Source: Pseudomonadota bacterium (GTDB lineage: Bacteria > Bdellovibrionota_B > Oligoflexia > Oligoflexales > CAIYRB01). Taken from it: a stretch of 64,000 bases of DNA. Where the stretch lies: contig JAPLFY010000113.1 of the NCBI GenBank assembly GCA_026390435.1, positions 1 through 64,000 of the forward strand, written 5' to 3'. Under the pieces are notes generated by a model. It was not told the origin of the DNA and ran no database searches. It saw only the letters and a list, made by a program, of their open reading frames with translations. The position numbers and the translations under genes were made by a program. How positions within the stretch are numbered: the stretch's first letter is position 1; the number at the start of each line of letters is the position of its first letter. Shown here one piece after another: positions 52,213 to 60,786 of the stretch.

Positions 52213-53625
52213 TCAAAACTGCGCTTTATAAAGGCGTTTGATCACTCGCATGCTGTATTTCTCTAAGTTTTTGCCTTTGGCGTTGAGTATTTCGTCAATC
52301 TTGGCGTGTAGCAGGGGGCACTGCGGGTAAATCGCCGTCAAGCGCTCTGGTGGTAACATTTTCTCAACGATTGGCGTGCCAAGGGCCGCACGGCGGCCAA
52401 GGTCTGCAATTTGGCCGGGGAGAACGGCACCAATGCGGACCAATCTTTGGAGAGCAGATGTCGGTAACGCAGCTAGCAAGTCAGGCATGTCGCTTTGGCT
52501 GCGTCTGAGTACCCAATTGAGATGCGCATGCCACAATTTAATCTGTAGAGGCAAAGAGAGGTTCCTGGTTTCGTTGTAGGAAAACCAGAGTCGTGGTGGT
52601 GCCTTTAGTAAATAGGGAAACCACCATAATGGACCGCCGTGTGGTGCCAGGGTCAAGGCGCCAGTTTGTGCTGCCGTGGAATGCGTTAGATACAGCTCCA
52701 GATTGTTTTCAAAACGGCCATCGCGAGCGCGGTCGGCAAGGTCGTTTGCGCTTGGAGCCTTCCACATTGGATTAGGCAGATCGTCGAGTTCAGCGTAACG
52801 GTCAAGTAATCCGACGATATGAAGATCCGCATTAGAAATTGCATCGAGCCATGCACTAACACTTAGGCGAGTCTCTCTTGGGTGCAAAAATGTGTCGGCG
52901 AATCGTGCATTATTATTTATTGTGTTCGCCCCAAGTTGATTGATGCGATCTGCTAGTGAAGGCGATGCGGCAACTGCCAGTGCCAGCAATTCTTTGGCAT
53001 GTCTAATGTCATCCGATGACAGTCGATCGATCCCAAGCAACGCGAACATGCGTTGTAGATGGTGAATCCAGGTGCGCGCTTCACCGTTGTAAACCATCAG
53101 CCGGATAGTGCCACCGTGTACCAGGCGTGAACTGATAAGCTGCAAAGTCTCGCTCGGATTTGGCATGTGATGCAGCACACCGTAGACATCGATATGACTA
53201 AAAGTGCGTGGTGTTTGGGCTTGGAGATATTGATCTAGATCGGCGCGAGCGAATTTTGTTCGTCTAGGATCCCATAGGCAGCGCCAACGGGCACGGCGCA
53301 GACTGCTAGCTGACAAGTCTACGCTAATGACTTTATGCCTGGCCGGCTCCCATTTACGAATCACATACGGAAGGATCTCACCGCCTCCGCCGATAAGTAC
53401 GGTGGCCGACGTTTTTACGCCACTAGGAATTAATGCGGTACCACTTGTGCCGTAAAGATCTGAAACTAAAGTGCTGGCAAAGTTGGAATGGGTGAGGTAA
53501 CCGTCCTGCCACCGTGGCGTTGCCAGTAGTGGGTAGCGCGGATAGGGATATGCCTCATATAATGACCGGACTGCGGAGGTGATTGCATCCGGCACTTTAT
53601 TGGAGATTTGCTTTATGTCCGTCAT
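52213..53625 (-). CDS. Class I SAM-dependent methyltransferase
   Basis: A 470-residue protein beginning with RSLYEAYPYPRYP, a signature at the start of a group of small-molecule or tRNA-like methyltransferases, then ATVLIGGGGEILPYVIRKW (glycine-rich motif I), VISVDLSASSLRRAR (motif II), FSHIDVYGVLHHMPNP (motif IV) and GGTIRLMVYNGEAR. The C-terminal 200 residues are Leu-rich and helical and may bind the substrate. Substrate unknown. Stands alone with 255 bases of AT-rich DNA upstream. Confidence 0.83.
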   Translation of the reverse strand: MTDIKQISNKVPDAITSAVRSLYEAYPYPRYPLLATPRWQDGYLTHSNFASTLVSDLYGTSGTALIPSGVKTSATVLIGGGGEILPYVIRKWEPARHKVISVDLSASSLRRARWRCLWDPRRTKFARADLDQYLQAQTPRTFSHIDVYGVLHHMPNPSETLQLISSRLVHGGTIRLMVYNGEARTWIHHLQRMFALLGIDRLSSDDIRHAKELLALAVAASPSLADRINQLGANTINNNARFADTFLHPRETRLSVSAWLDAISNADLHIVGLLDRYAELDDLPNPMWKAPSANDLADRARDGRFENNLELYLTHSTAAQTGALTLAPHGGPLWWFPYLLKAPPRLWFSYNETRNLSLPLQIKLWHAHLNWVLRRSQSDMPDLLAALPTSALQRLVRIGAVLPGQIADLGRRAALGTPIVEKMLPPERLTAIYPQCPLLHAKIDEILNAKGKNLEKYSMRVIKRLYKAQF

Positions 53626-53765
53626 GAGGCACCACCTTCTGCGCTATTAACGGCGTTTATGACGTCGCGCTAGATTTTATTCTGTCATTTTTTATCGAAA
53701 TTTTCCTCTTTTTATACATCCCGTCAGTATGCTCATTGCCTAGCTTACTTATTATTTAAATAATC

Positions 53766-53810
53766 TTGACTCTATGCAAGCAAGTGGGATTATCAGCCAT
53801 GAAGGCTGAT
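53766..53810 (+). promoter_or_regulatory. Possible promoter with hairpin before the small secreted-protein gene
   Basis: TTGACT (53766-53771) and GATTAT (53788-53793) form a -35/-10 pair 16 bases apart. The inverted repeat ATCAGCC-ATGAA-GGCTGAT (53792-53810) overlaps the -10, so it could be an operator or a hairpin at the 5' end of the message. Gene start is 53881. Confidence 0.35.
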
Positions 53811-53880
53811 ACCTATTTAATTAGGAATAAAAGCCGGTGTCTTTATTTTCGTAAGATTCTTTTACTCTATTGGAGGCATT

Positions 53881-54372
53881 ATGAAATCGATTCGAAATTT
53901 TGGACTCAAAATAATGTTGGGAACTGTAGTCGTGGCGAGTGCATCCGCAGCATTTGCTGATTCTTATGTCGGTGGTGATGGGCTGTCGTATCCATACTGT
54001 ACAAAAAATATGCCGGCCGGAAGCGGCTTTGGTTGGCAACCGGAACTGAATGGACCAAATGGTGGTTCCTGTAAGATTCCGGAATTACGTTTTGTATTAA
54101 ACAACAAGTCAACAATTGATATCTCGATCAGTTTGAGTTGTGCCGATACGAACGCTGTTTTTATTAATCCATGGAAGGGTTACTCGTTGAAGCCTGGTGG
54201 GCAGGTCTCCACCACTTGCGACGGTCCGAATTGGATCTATATCCAGTACAACAACGGGGTCGATACTAAGGACCTCGTGGTTGCTGTCGCATCAGTAAGT
54301 GCCAGAAATGTGACTAAGGATTTCGTCAATCGAGCTGATGGAAAAGGGGTTGAGCTCGTACCCGCGAACTAG
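53881..54372 (+). CDS. Small secreted Cys-containing protein of unknown function
   Basis: A 163-residue protein starting at ATG 53881 with TGGAGG just before. Signal peptide LGTVVVASASAAFA, cleavage near residue 27. The mature part has four Cys (YPYC, GGSCK, LSCAD, STTCD) that could form two disulfides, and many Asn/Gly/aromatic residues. No family recognised. It stands alone in an AT-rich setting. Its own promoter candidate lies upstream. Confidence 0.68.
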   Translation: MKSIRNFGLKIMLGTVVVASASAAFADSYVGGDGLSYPYCTKNMPAGSGFGWQPELNGPNGGSCKIPELRFVLNNKSTIDISISLSCADTNAVFINPWKGYSLKPGGQVSTTCDGPNWIYIQYNNGVDTKDLVVAVASVSARNVTKDFVNRADGKGVELVPAN

Positions 54373-54752
54373 TTTCTAACGCGCAAAATGCGTCTGCAGC
54401 TGTCCAAGTCCGGGCGGCGGAACGTGTCGATTCCTGTCGGTCTCGTTCGCCGCTTGATATTGTCCCACTCGGTAAATGTGCTGGCACTTTTGATTCCTGC
54501 GACGACAGAGATTTTACTGAAAAGGCTTCAACTCTGCGTTGCTCTTGGAAAAAAGTCCCGTGATGTCTGCGGAAATCGCACCATATTCCAAATAACATAG
54601 TGTAATTAAAGCTAGTATTGCTAATTCGGCCGAGGGGCTGGCTGGCGTTGTGAAGCTTTGTGCTGAACCTGCTGTCTATTGCAACGATTAGGCGTGGGAA
54701 ATTTGGCTGTAGTAGTTCATTTATAAGGATCACCGATTGCCCCGGGGGAGCC
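54373..54752. other. 380-base region between secreted-protein gene and ligA
   Basis: I see no supportable gene: frames on both strands are short and lack ribosome sites or family features. No strong hairpin with a T-run is apparent. It presumably contains the ligA promoter. Confidence 0.4.
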
Positions 54753-56681
54753 ATGACGCGCAAAAGTACTTATCATGCGGACCGCATTGCCGAGTTGGCA
54801 GACGCGATTGTGCATCATAAGCGTGCCTATTACGGTGGCAAGCCCGAGATATCGGACGTCTCTTACGACAAGCTTGAGGATGAACTTCGCCTTCTTGCGG
54901 CGGAGCACCCAGCCCTGAGTATGGTCGGCGGGGAGCTGATCTCTGATCTGCCGAAAGTGTCTCATGCACAACCTATGCTCAGCTTGCAGAAGACCTATGA
55001 GACAGCGGAGCTCCTGCGCTGGGCCAATGCTGAATGGGTGGTCGGCACTCTAAAAGTGGACGGCGTCAGTCTAAGTTTAATTTATGAAAATGGTTCATTA
55101 GCTCTGGCGAAGACGCGCGGCAATGGCCTAGTCGGAGAAGACGTCACAGCCAAGATTCGTTGGGTGAGCGATGTCTTGCCGCAGATTAGTTTAAACGGCA
55201 CGGTTGAGATTCGCGGCGAGCTTTATTGTAGCGAGAGCAACTTCGTCCGACTTGCCGAGGAGATGCAGGCTTTAGGTTTGGATCGACCAAACAGTCCGCG
55301 CAACATTGTCGCCGGTCTTTTGGGACGTAAAACCTATGGTGAGCTTGCTCGACATTTTAATTTCTTTGGCTTCAGTGTGAGCGGCCAAGATCAGGATCTC
55401 GAGCAAAAGTCAGAGATGGACCAGTTAAACTGGCTAGGTGCAGCAGGCTTTCGCCTGCCGTCGCCGCAGCGTCTGAAGGGTGAGGCTGCGGTGCAGGCTT
55501 ATCTAGATCAGGTGAAGGAAGCGATGTCCGATGGCGAGGTGCCGGCAGACGGGGCAGTGTTTAGCTACGACAGTGTGGCAAAACAACATGCTCTCGGTAA
55601 TACTGCGCACCACCCGCGATTTAAGATGTCCTTTAAGTGGCAAGGCGAGACCGCGATCAGTGTCATTAGCGGAATCACGTGGGCTACCTCGCGTCTGGGA
55701 ATAGTTACGCCAGTAGCTGTCATTGAACCTGTCACTCTGAGTAGCGCTGTCATCACTAACGTGACGTTACATAACGCTGCGCATGTGAAAACTTTCGCTT
55801 TAAAAGTCGGCGACAAGATCGAAATCGTCCGCTCTGGCGAGGTGATTCCCAAGTTTCTGCAAGTCGTAAAAGCAGCCGATGGTGACGTTGAATTGCCTAA
55901 GGACTGTCCATCCTGCGGTAGTCATCTCAACTATGATGATGTGCGTTTGGTGTGCCAGAATCACGATGCGTGTCCGGCCCAGCATCTGGGTAGTATCCTC
56001 AACTGGATTCGCGCCGCCGAGATTGATGATTTGAGCGAGAAGCGTTTGGCGTCGCTCATGGCAGCTAGTTTAGTGAAGACAATCCCCGATTTATATCGGT
56101 TGAAGCTGGAAGATTTTTATCAGATCCCCCAGACCAAAGAAAAAATGGCGGCAAAATTATTTGCCAACATCGACAAGAGCCGGCATTTGCCGCTGTCCCG
56201 CTTTCTTAGCGGTCTTGGTATCGAGGGCGCCGGTGTGACCACCTGGGAGAAGCTGCTGGCGGAAGCGCCAACACTCACCGATCTATTTGCTTTCTCGGTC
56301 GAGAAAATTGCGGCGATTGAGGGTTTTGCCGATAAAACGGCGACACAACTAGTCGCTGGGCTAAAGGCAAAAAAGCCAATTATTGATGCGCTACTAGCTG
56401 CGGGGGTCAAACCAGAGGCGGCGACGGCTCCGGCGAGTGACGGCCCATTGGCCGGTAAACAATTAGTGATTACCGGGTCGCTTAGTCGTCCGCGCGCAGA
56501 CATTGAAAAAGAAATCAAAGCCGCGGGCGGGCGCGTCGGTACTGCGGTCAGCTCGGCGACTTATGCCGTGGTGACTGAAGACGAAACGTCGACGTCAAGC
56601 AAGATGGTCAAGGCCCGCAAGCTGGGTATTCCTGTATGGAACGAAGTAGCTCTTAAGCAGGCATTACAGGGAGAGAGCTGA
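54753..56681 (+). CDS. ligA: NAD-dependent DNA ligase LigA
   Basis: The 642-residue product starts at ATG 54753 with GGGGGAG 2 bases upstream (the frame is open upstream but unrelated). Domain order is standard: Ia NAD-binding (YDKLEDELR), adenylation with catalytic Lys101 in TLKVDGVSLS, OB fold, a C4 zinc finger (CPSCGSHLNYDD...CQNHDACPAQ), helix-hairpin-helix and a C-terminal BRCT. It joins nicks during replication and repair. Slightly shorter than the usual 670 residues but no domain is missing. Confidence 0.96.
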   Translation: MTRKSTYHADRIAELADAIVHHKRAYYGGKPEISDVSYDKLEDELRLLAAEHPALSMVGGELISDLPKVSHAQPMLSLQKTYETAELLRWANAEWVVGTLKVDGVSLSLIYENGSLALAKTRGNGLVGEDVTAKIRWVSDVLPQISLNGTVEIRGELYCSESNFVRLAEEMQALGLDRPNSPRNIVAGLLGRKTYGELARHFNFFGFSVSGQDQDLEQKSEMDQLNWLGAAGFRLPSPQRLKGEAAVQAYLDQVKEAMSDGEVPADGAVFSYDSVAKQHALGNTAHHPRFKMSFKWQGETAISVISGITWATSRLGIVTPVAVIEPVTLSSAVITNVTLHNAAHVKTFALKVGDKIEIVRSGEVIPKFLQVVKAADGDVELPKDCPSCGSHLNYDDVRLVCQNHDACPAQHLGSILNWIRAAEIDDLSEKRLASLMAASLVKTIPDLYRLKLEDFYQIPQTKEKMAAKLFANIDKSRHLPLSRFLSGLGIEGAGVTTWEKLLAEAPTLTDLFAFSVEKIAAIEGFADKTATQLVAGLKAKKPIIDALLAAGVKPEAATAPASDGPLAGKQLVITGSLSRPRADIEKEIKAAGGRVGTAVSSATYAVVTEDETSTSSKMVKARKLGIPVWNEVALKQALQGES

Positions 56682-56692
56682 GGCTCTTAGCC

Positions 56693-57088
56693 TCAGGGCT
56701 TTTGCCAGGGAAGTTCACCCTTAAGAAGGTCGCGGTAGCATAGCTTTTTATCATCAGTGCAGACGAAAGCCGTAAGGGTGTAGCTGACGACGCCCTTTGT
56801 TTGGCTGGGTTTGGCGATGGTTGTGGCACTAAAGCCCGGGAGCGCCTTATCTAACGCCGCTTTATTCCATTTCATCTGGCTAAAGCTAAGGCCCGGGGCT
56901 TCTTTCAGTTCCAAGCTCCATGGGGCGTCTTGATTGACGTGCAGGCCATTGCCGGCATTTATTTTGAATTCTAATTTCAGGTTCTCGCCTGCGGGCACGG
57001 CCTTAGCTTCAACACTGCTATGAGTTTGCGGGGCTTCTGGCGCTGCCATTGCCATTGCGGATGAGAATATAAAAGCGATTAGATTCAT
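56693..57088 (-). CDS. Small periplasmic protein, DsbD-alpha-like
   Basis: A 131-residue secreted protein (signal peptide NLIAFIFSSAMAMA). One beta-rich domain with GNGLHVNQDAPWSLELKEAPG, and near the end FVCTDDKKLCYRD, where two Cys six residues apart resemble the Cys pair of DsbD N-terminal domains. The tail GELPWQKP is conserved-looking. A role in thiol chemistry is plausible but weakly supported. Convergent with ligA and 23 bases downstream of rsh on the same strand. Confidence 0.55.
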   Translation of the reverse strand: MNLIAFIFSSAMAMAAPEAPQTHSSVEAKAVPAGENLKLEFKINAGNGLHVNQDAPWSLELKEAPGLSFSQMKWNKAALDKALPGFSATTIAKPSQTKGVVSYTLTAFVCTDDKKLCYRDLLKGELPWQKP

Positions 57089-57111
57089 CTACATGGTCCT
57101 CATTTTTGATC

Positions 57112-59391
57112 TTATTTCTTGTTAATCCGGTGAGTGCTCATCCGTTCCACTTTTTGAACGAATGGGATCGACTCAACTTTACGAATGATCGCCTGCAGCT
57201 GCGTTAGGCTTTGCAGAGTCATTTCAAATTCTAAAATTCCTGATAGGTCTGGGGTCACGCGAATTTGTGCGCGCTGTATATTAGCGCCGCAAGACGAGAT
57301 AGCACTAGTCACCTCAGCCAACACACCTTGTCGATCTTTCGCGGTGACGCGGAGGAAAGCCGCATGCTGGCCACGGCTATCTTCTGATTCTTGTGCCCAG
57401 TGTACTTCGACACGTCGCTGTGGATCTAAATCAAGTGCGCGTTGACAACTGCCCCGGTGCACAGTGACACCGCGCCCACGCGTGATAAAGCCGACTACAG
57501 ACTCCCCGGGCAGGGGATGGCAGCAGCGGGCAAAGTTGATCAGAACGTTTTCGATGCCATGCACCAAAATGCCGACGTTCTCTCCACCTTTTTTCTCGCC
57601 TGCACCGGTGCGCGATTTTTCGGAGCCTTGCTTGAGTGCATCGGTTTTTTCCGGGACCTTAGGCTGGCGCGCAGGAAAAGCGCGACTCAGCAGCTCATTC
57701 GGGTTTACTTTGCCGTATCCGATCGCCACCAGCACATCTTCTAGCGTGCTCTCTTTGCCGAATCGGCAGATGGGTTCGATCTCAGCACTTTTCAACTTGT
57801 CGAAATCCAGGCCAAAATGATGCAGTTCCTGCGCCAGCATCTCTTTTCCAAGTGCTCGACTGCGATCTCGCTGTTCCGAGCGCAGGTAGGAGCGGATTTT
57901 GTTCCGCGCCTTCGACGTCGTAACGAAGCTCAGCCAGTCTTTGCCCGGCTTTTGGTGCGGCGCCGTCAGGATCTCGACAATATCGCCGTTTTTTAGTGTC
58001 TTCTTGATCGGAATCATGCGGCCGTTAACTTTGGCTCCGACCGTAGTAATCCCGATTTTGGTATGGACATTGAACGCAAAGTCCAGTGCTGTCGCGCCGG
58101 CAGGTAATTGAATGACGTCGCCTTTTGGAGTGAATACGAAGATCTCTTCCTGAAAGAGATCAACTTTCACGGCCTCCAGAAATTCGTCTGGATCTTTGAT
58201 CTCTTTTTGCCATTCCATGATCTGACGCAGCCAGGAGAACTTTTTCAGATCGGCATTGCCAGATCCCTGCGGTGCGTTTTTCTCTTTGTACATCCAATGA
58301 GCTGCGACACCGAGTTCGCATGTTTGGTTCATCTCGTGAGTGCGAATCTGGATCTCTGCTGGCTCGCCATTAGGACGAATCACTGTCGTATGAAGTGACT
58401 GATAAAGGTTGGCCTTTGGCATCGCAATGTAGTCTTTAAAGCGCCCAGGCATCGGCTTCCACATGGCATGGACAACGCCGAGTGCTTCGTAGCAGTCTTT
58501 GACATTGTCGACAATAATGCGGAAGGCAAAGAGATCGTGAATATCTTCAAACTCTAGGCCGCGCTCAACCATCTTTTTATAAATGGAATAGAAATGCTTG
58601 GGTCTGCCGTAGACCACGAGGTTAGTGAAACCGTATTTAGCCAACTCATTGGCCAAGATAGTCCGAACATCCGCGATATATGATTCTCGTTCAGCGCGCT
58701 TGATTGATACCTTATTGCTGATGTCGCGGTAGAGCTCATATTTGAGCTCGCGCATGCATAAGTCTTCCATCTCGCTTTTGATGCCGTACAGTCCGAGCCT
58801 ATTAGCTAACGGGGCATAAATTTCTAAAGTTTCTTCGGCAATACGTTGCCGCTTCACTTGGGCGAGGTTGTCGAGGGTGCGCATATTATGCAGGCGGTCA
58901 GCTAATTTAACTAAGATGACTCGCAGATCCTGGGCCATGGCCAGGACCATCTTGCGAAAGTTTTCAGCTAGGCGCTCCTGACTTGAGCGAAATTTGATCT
59001 TGCTGATCTTGGTTAGGCCGTCCACCAGATTGCTGACATCTTGGCCAAACTCTCTCTCTATGTCCTCAAGGGTGGCATCGGTATCTTCGACGGTATCGTG
59101 CAAGATCGCAGCAACGATTGAACCTATGTCGATGCGAAGCGAGGTCAGGATGTTGGCAACCGCGAGCGGGTGCGTGATGTAGGGTTCGCCGGAGCGCCGC
59201 TTTTGATCCCGGTGATGGTGCGCGGCAAATTGATAGGCCTTCTGGATGGTGTCCAGCTTTTCCTCGCGCATGTAAGACTGCAGGTTGCCGACGAGTTCTC
59301 GATAGATCACGTCAGGATCCTGGTCCGCGGGTAAGTTTGCCGTGGGCTCTTTTTGCGTGAGATCGGCCTGACTGGGGCGATTTGAATTCAT
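57112..59391 (-). CDS. rsh: Bifunctional (p)ppGpp synthetase/hydrolase (Rel/SpoT family)
   Basis: A 759-residue long RSH. The HD hydrolase centre is intact (HDTVEDTD at 98-105, plus HHHRDQKRRSGEPYITHP). The synthetase has YGRPKHFYSIYKKM (RxK-type, as in bifunctional Rel/SpoT) and FKDYIAMPKANLYQSLHT; in most homologues the residue before Y-Q-S is Gly, here Leu (Leu329). TGS (about 415-475) and a C-terminal ACT domain complete it. It makes and degrades the stringent-response alarmone. gmk, the GMP kinase that is a target of ppGpp in several bacteria, is immediately upstream in the same direction. Confidence 0.95.
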   Translation of the reverse strand: MNSNRPSQADLTQKEPTANLPADQDPDVIYRELVGNLQSYMREEKLDTIQKAYQFAAHHHRDQKRRSGEPYITHPLAVANILTSLRIDIGSIVAAILHDTVEDTDATLEDIEREFGQDVSNLVDGLTKISKIKFRSSQERLAENFRKMVLAMAQDLRVILVKLADRLHNMRTLDNLAQVKRQRIAEETLEIYAPLANRLGLYGIKSEMEDLCMRELKYELYRDISNKVSIKRAERESYIADVRTILANELAKYGFTNLVVYGRPKHFYSIYKKMVERGLEFEDIHDLFAFRIIVDNVKDCYEALGVVHAMWKPMPGRFKDYIAMPKANLYQSLHTTVIRPNGEPAEIQIRTHEMNQTCELGVAAHWMYKEKNAPQGSGNADLKKFSWLRQIMEWQKEIKDPDEFLEAVKVDLFQEEIFVFTPKGDVIQLPAGATALDFAFNVHTKIGITTVGAKVNGRMIPIKKTLKNGDIVEILTAPHQKPGKDWLSFVTTSKARNKIRSYLRSEQRDRSRALGKEMLAQELHHFGLDFDKLKSAEIEPICRFGKESTLEDVLVAIGYGKVNPNELLSRAFPARQPKVPEKTDALKQGSEKSRTGAGEKKGGENVGILVHGIENVLINFARCCHPLPGESVVGFITRGRGVTVHRGSCQRALDLDPQRRVEVHWAQESEDSRGQHAAFLRVTAKDRQGVLAEVTSAISSCGANIQRAQIRVTPDLSGILEFEMTLQSLTQLQAIIRKVESIPFVQKVERMSTHRINKK

Positions 59392-59412
59392 GCTTTCTTG
59401 ATCCCGCCTAGT

Positions 59413-59433
59413 TTCTAGAGTGTACCTCTAGAA
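59413..59433 (-). promoter_or_regulatory. 8-bp inverted repeat in the gmk-rsh gap
   Basis: TTCTAGAG-TGTAC-CTCTAGAA is a perfect 8-bp palindromic pair with a 5-base loop, 22 bases before the rsh ATG. On the transcript it forms a stable hairpin; no T-run follows, so it is unlikely to be a terminator. It could tune rsh translation or bind a dimeric regulator. Confidence 0.4.
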
Positions 59434-59511
59434 GTCGCAATACGTCGATCTGCGAGCGTAATTACGGTGGTTTTTATCCAAGTGGCATGAGTCGGTTGGG
59501 TGTGAAAGGGG

Positions 59512-60186
59512 TTAGGTCGGGGTAGCAAACTCAAGGGCAAGCTTCTGAATCCAGGGGGCATTCGCGAACTCATCCAAAAGTTGGTGACAGAGGGCCTCGC
59601 CCTCGGTATGCCCAATTTTAGATGATTGTCCTTTGATTACAATGGCTTCCAGCTCTTTGTAGGCAGCGTCTAACGAGTAATTGACGATAAAATGATCGTA
59701 CAAAGTACCGTTTGCAACCTCGGTCTTAGCGGTCATTAGCCGGCGCCAACGCACTGCCATGGGCTCGGTCCCTCGTTGCTCCAACCTTTGCCACAACGTG
59801 GCAACCGAGGGTGGGAGGACGAAGATCGACTTAGCCTCTGGTAAGGACTTATGTGCTTGTCTCCAGCCTTGGACGTCGATCTCGAGCAAGGCGATTTTGC
59901 TAGCATGAGCCAAACGCCTGATTTCATCCCTGGGCGTTCCATAAAGTGTGCCGAATACCTCAGCGTATTCAAGCATCTCACCGCGGTCGATGAGCTCCTG
60001 AAAGCGTTCTGTAGTGACGAAATGATAATGGACGCCCTCTACTTCACCCTGACGCTTGGACCTAGTGGTATAGCTGACGGACATTTCCACTTCTGGGTGA
60101 TCACTGACAAGGCGGCGATTCAGCGTGGTCTTGCCCGTTCCTGAGGGAGCGGAGACCACGAATACTTTGGTTTGGAGATTAGCCAT
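59512..60186 (-). CDS. gmk: Guanylate kinase
   Basis: A 224-residue GMP kinase. P-loop SAPSGTGKTTL, the GMP-binding SYTTRSKRQGE and VHYHFV, and the lid region with RWRRLMTAKTE. Converts GMP to GDP with ATP, feeding GTP and hence ppGpp synthesis by the neighbouring rsh. ATG 60186 chosen over the TTG six bases upstream; neither has a strong ribosome site. In many proteobacteria gmk and spoT are similarly close. Confidence 0.94.
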   Translation of the reverse strand: MANLQTKVFVVSAPSGTGKTTLNRRLVSDHPEVEMSVSYTTRSKRQGEVEGVHYHFVTTERFQELIDRGEMLEYAEVFGTLYGTPRDEIRRLAHASKIALLEIDVQGWRQAHKSLPEAKSIFVLPPSVATLWQRLEQRGTEPMAVRWRRLMTAKTEVANGTLYDHFIVNYSLDAAYKELEAIVIKGQSSKIGHTEGEALCHQLLDEFANAPWIQKLALEFATPT

Positions 60187-60321
60187 GTTCAAAGTTGAGT
60201 TCCCGCTGGTATCTGCTTAGTTCGGGGGGCATCCACATGTTCGAATGCTGACGCTAAAAATGAGAGGGTGTGATAGCAAGATTCTCTCACATCGGCCATG
60301 AAAAATCAGGGTATCGACCAG

Positions 60322-60666
60322 TTATTCAATGGCGAAGAGTGTGCCCAGCAGGTCGCTTTCGCGCTCTAGCAGCTGCACAGCGCGGGTGATAGCGTCAATT
60401 TTGGCTGCAGCGAGCTCATCTTGGAATGTGTAGCCAGACGTCAGAGCATTGACGGTAAATCCAAGGGTACGCAGCGCCGCCTTTACATCATGACGCCGCT
60501 TAGCGAGTGAGCGTGCGGTTGGGGTATCAGCTCCGTAAAGAAGGACAACCGGCACTAGATTAGTGCTCTGTGCTTGTTGAAAAAGCTGCGACACAGCTGG
60601 GAGAGCCGGGGGGCATGGGTCGCCTGGTCGCAGAATAGTGAATTCACCCTTACCGTCTTGGCGCAT
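60322..60666 (-). CDS. Small protein of unknown function
   Basis: A 114-residue cytoplasmic protein with a strong ribosome site (AGGAGGGAG 9 bases before ATG 60666). Segments VVLLYGADTPTARSLAKRRH and KAALRTLGFTVNALTSGYTF look like a small alpha/beta fold. No family recognised. Divergent from the subtilisin-like gene and upstream of gmk by 135 bases on the same strand. Confidence 0.6.
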   Translation of the reverse strand: MRQDGKGEFTILRPGDPCPPALPAVSQLFQQAQSTNLVPVVLLYGADTPTARSLAKRRHDVKAALRTLGFTVNALTSGYTFQDELAAAKIDAITRAVQLLERESDLLGTLFAIE

Positions 60667-60786
60667 ACAAATTGCTCCCTCCTAGCTTCCGTCCACGTCC
60701 TAGGGCATTTTCAGACATCGAATAGCCTTCTTAGTCTTAAGACTCAGTCTCGCTTTTACCCGCCTGCAATCGTAGAATCAAATTAT

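Noticed and set aside
54388-54600. 70-codon open frame after the secreted-protein gene
   Set aside because: No ribosome site or recognisable protein features; likely chance in a 380-base gap.
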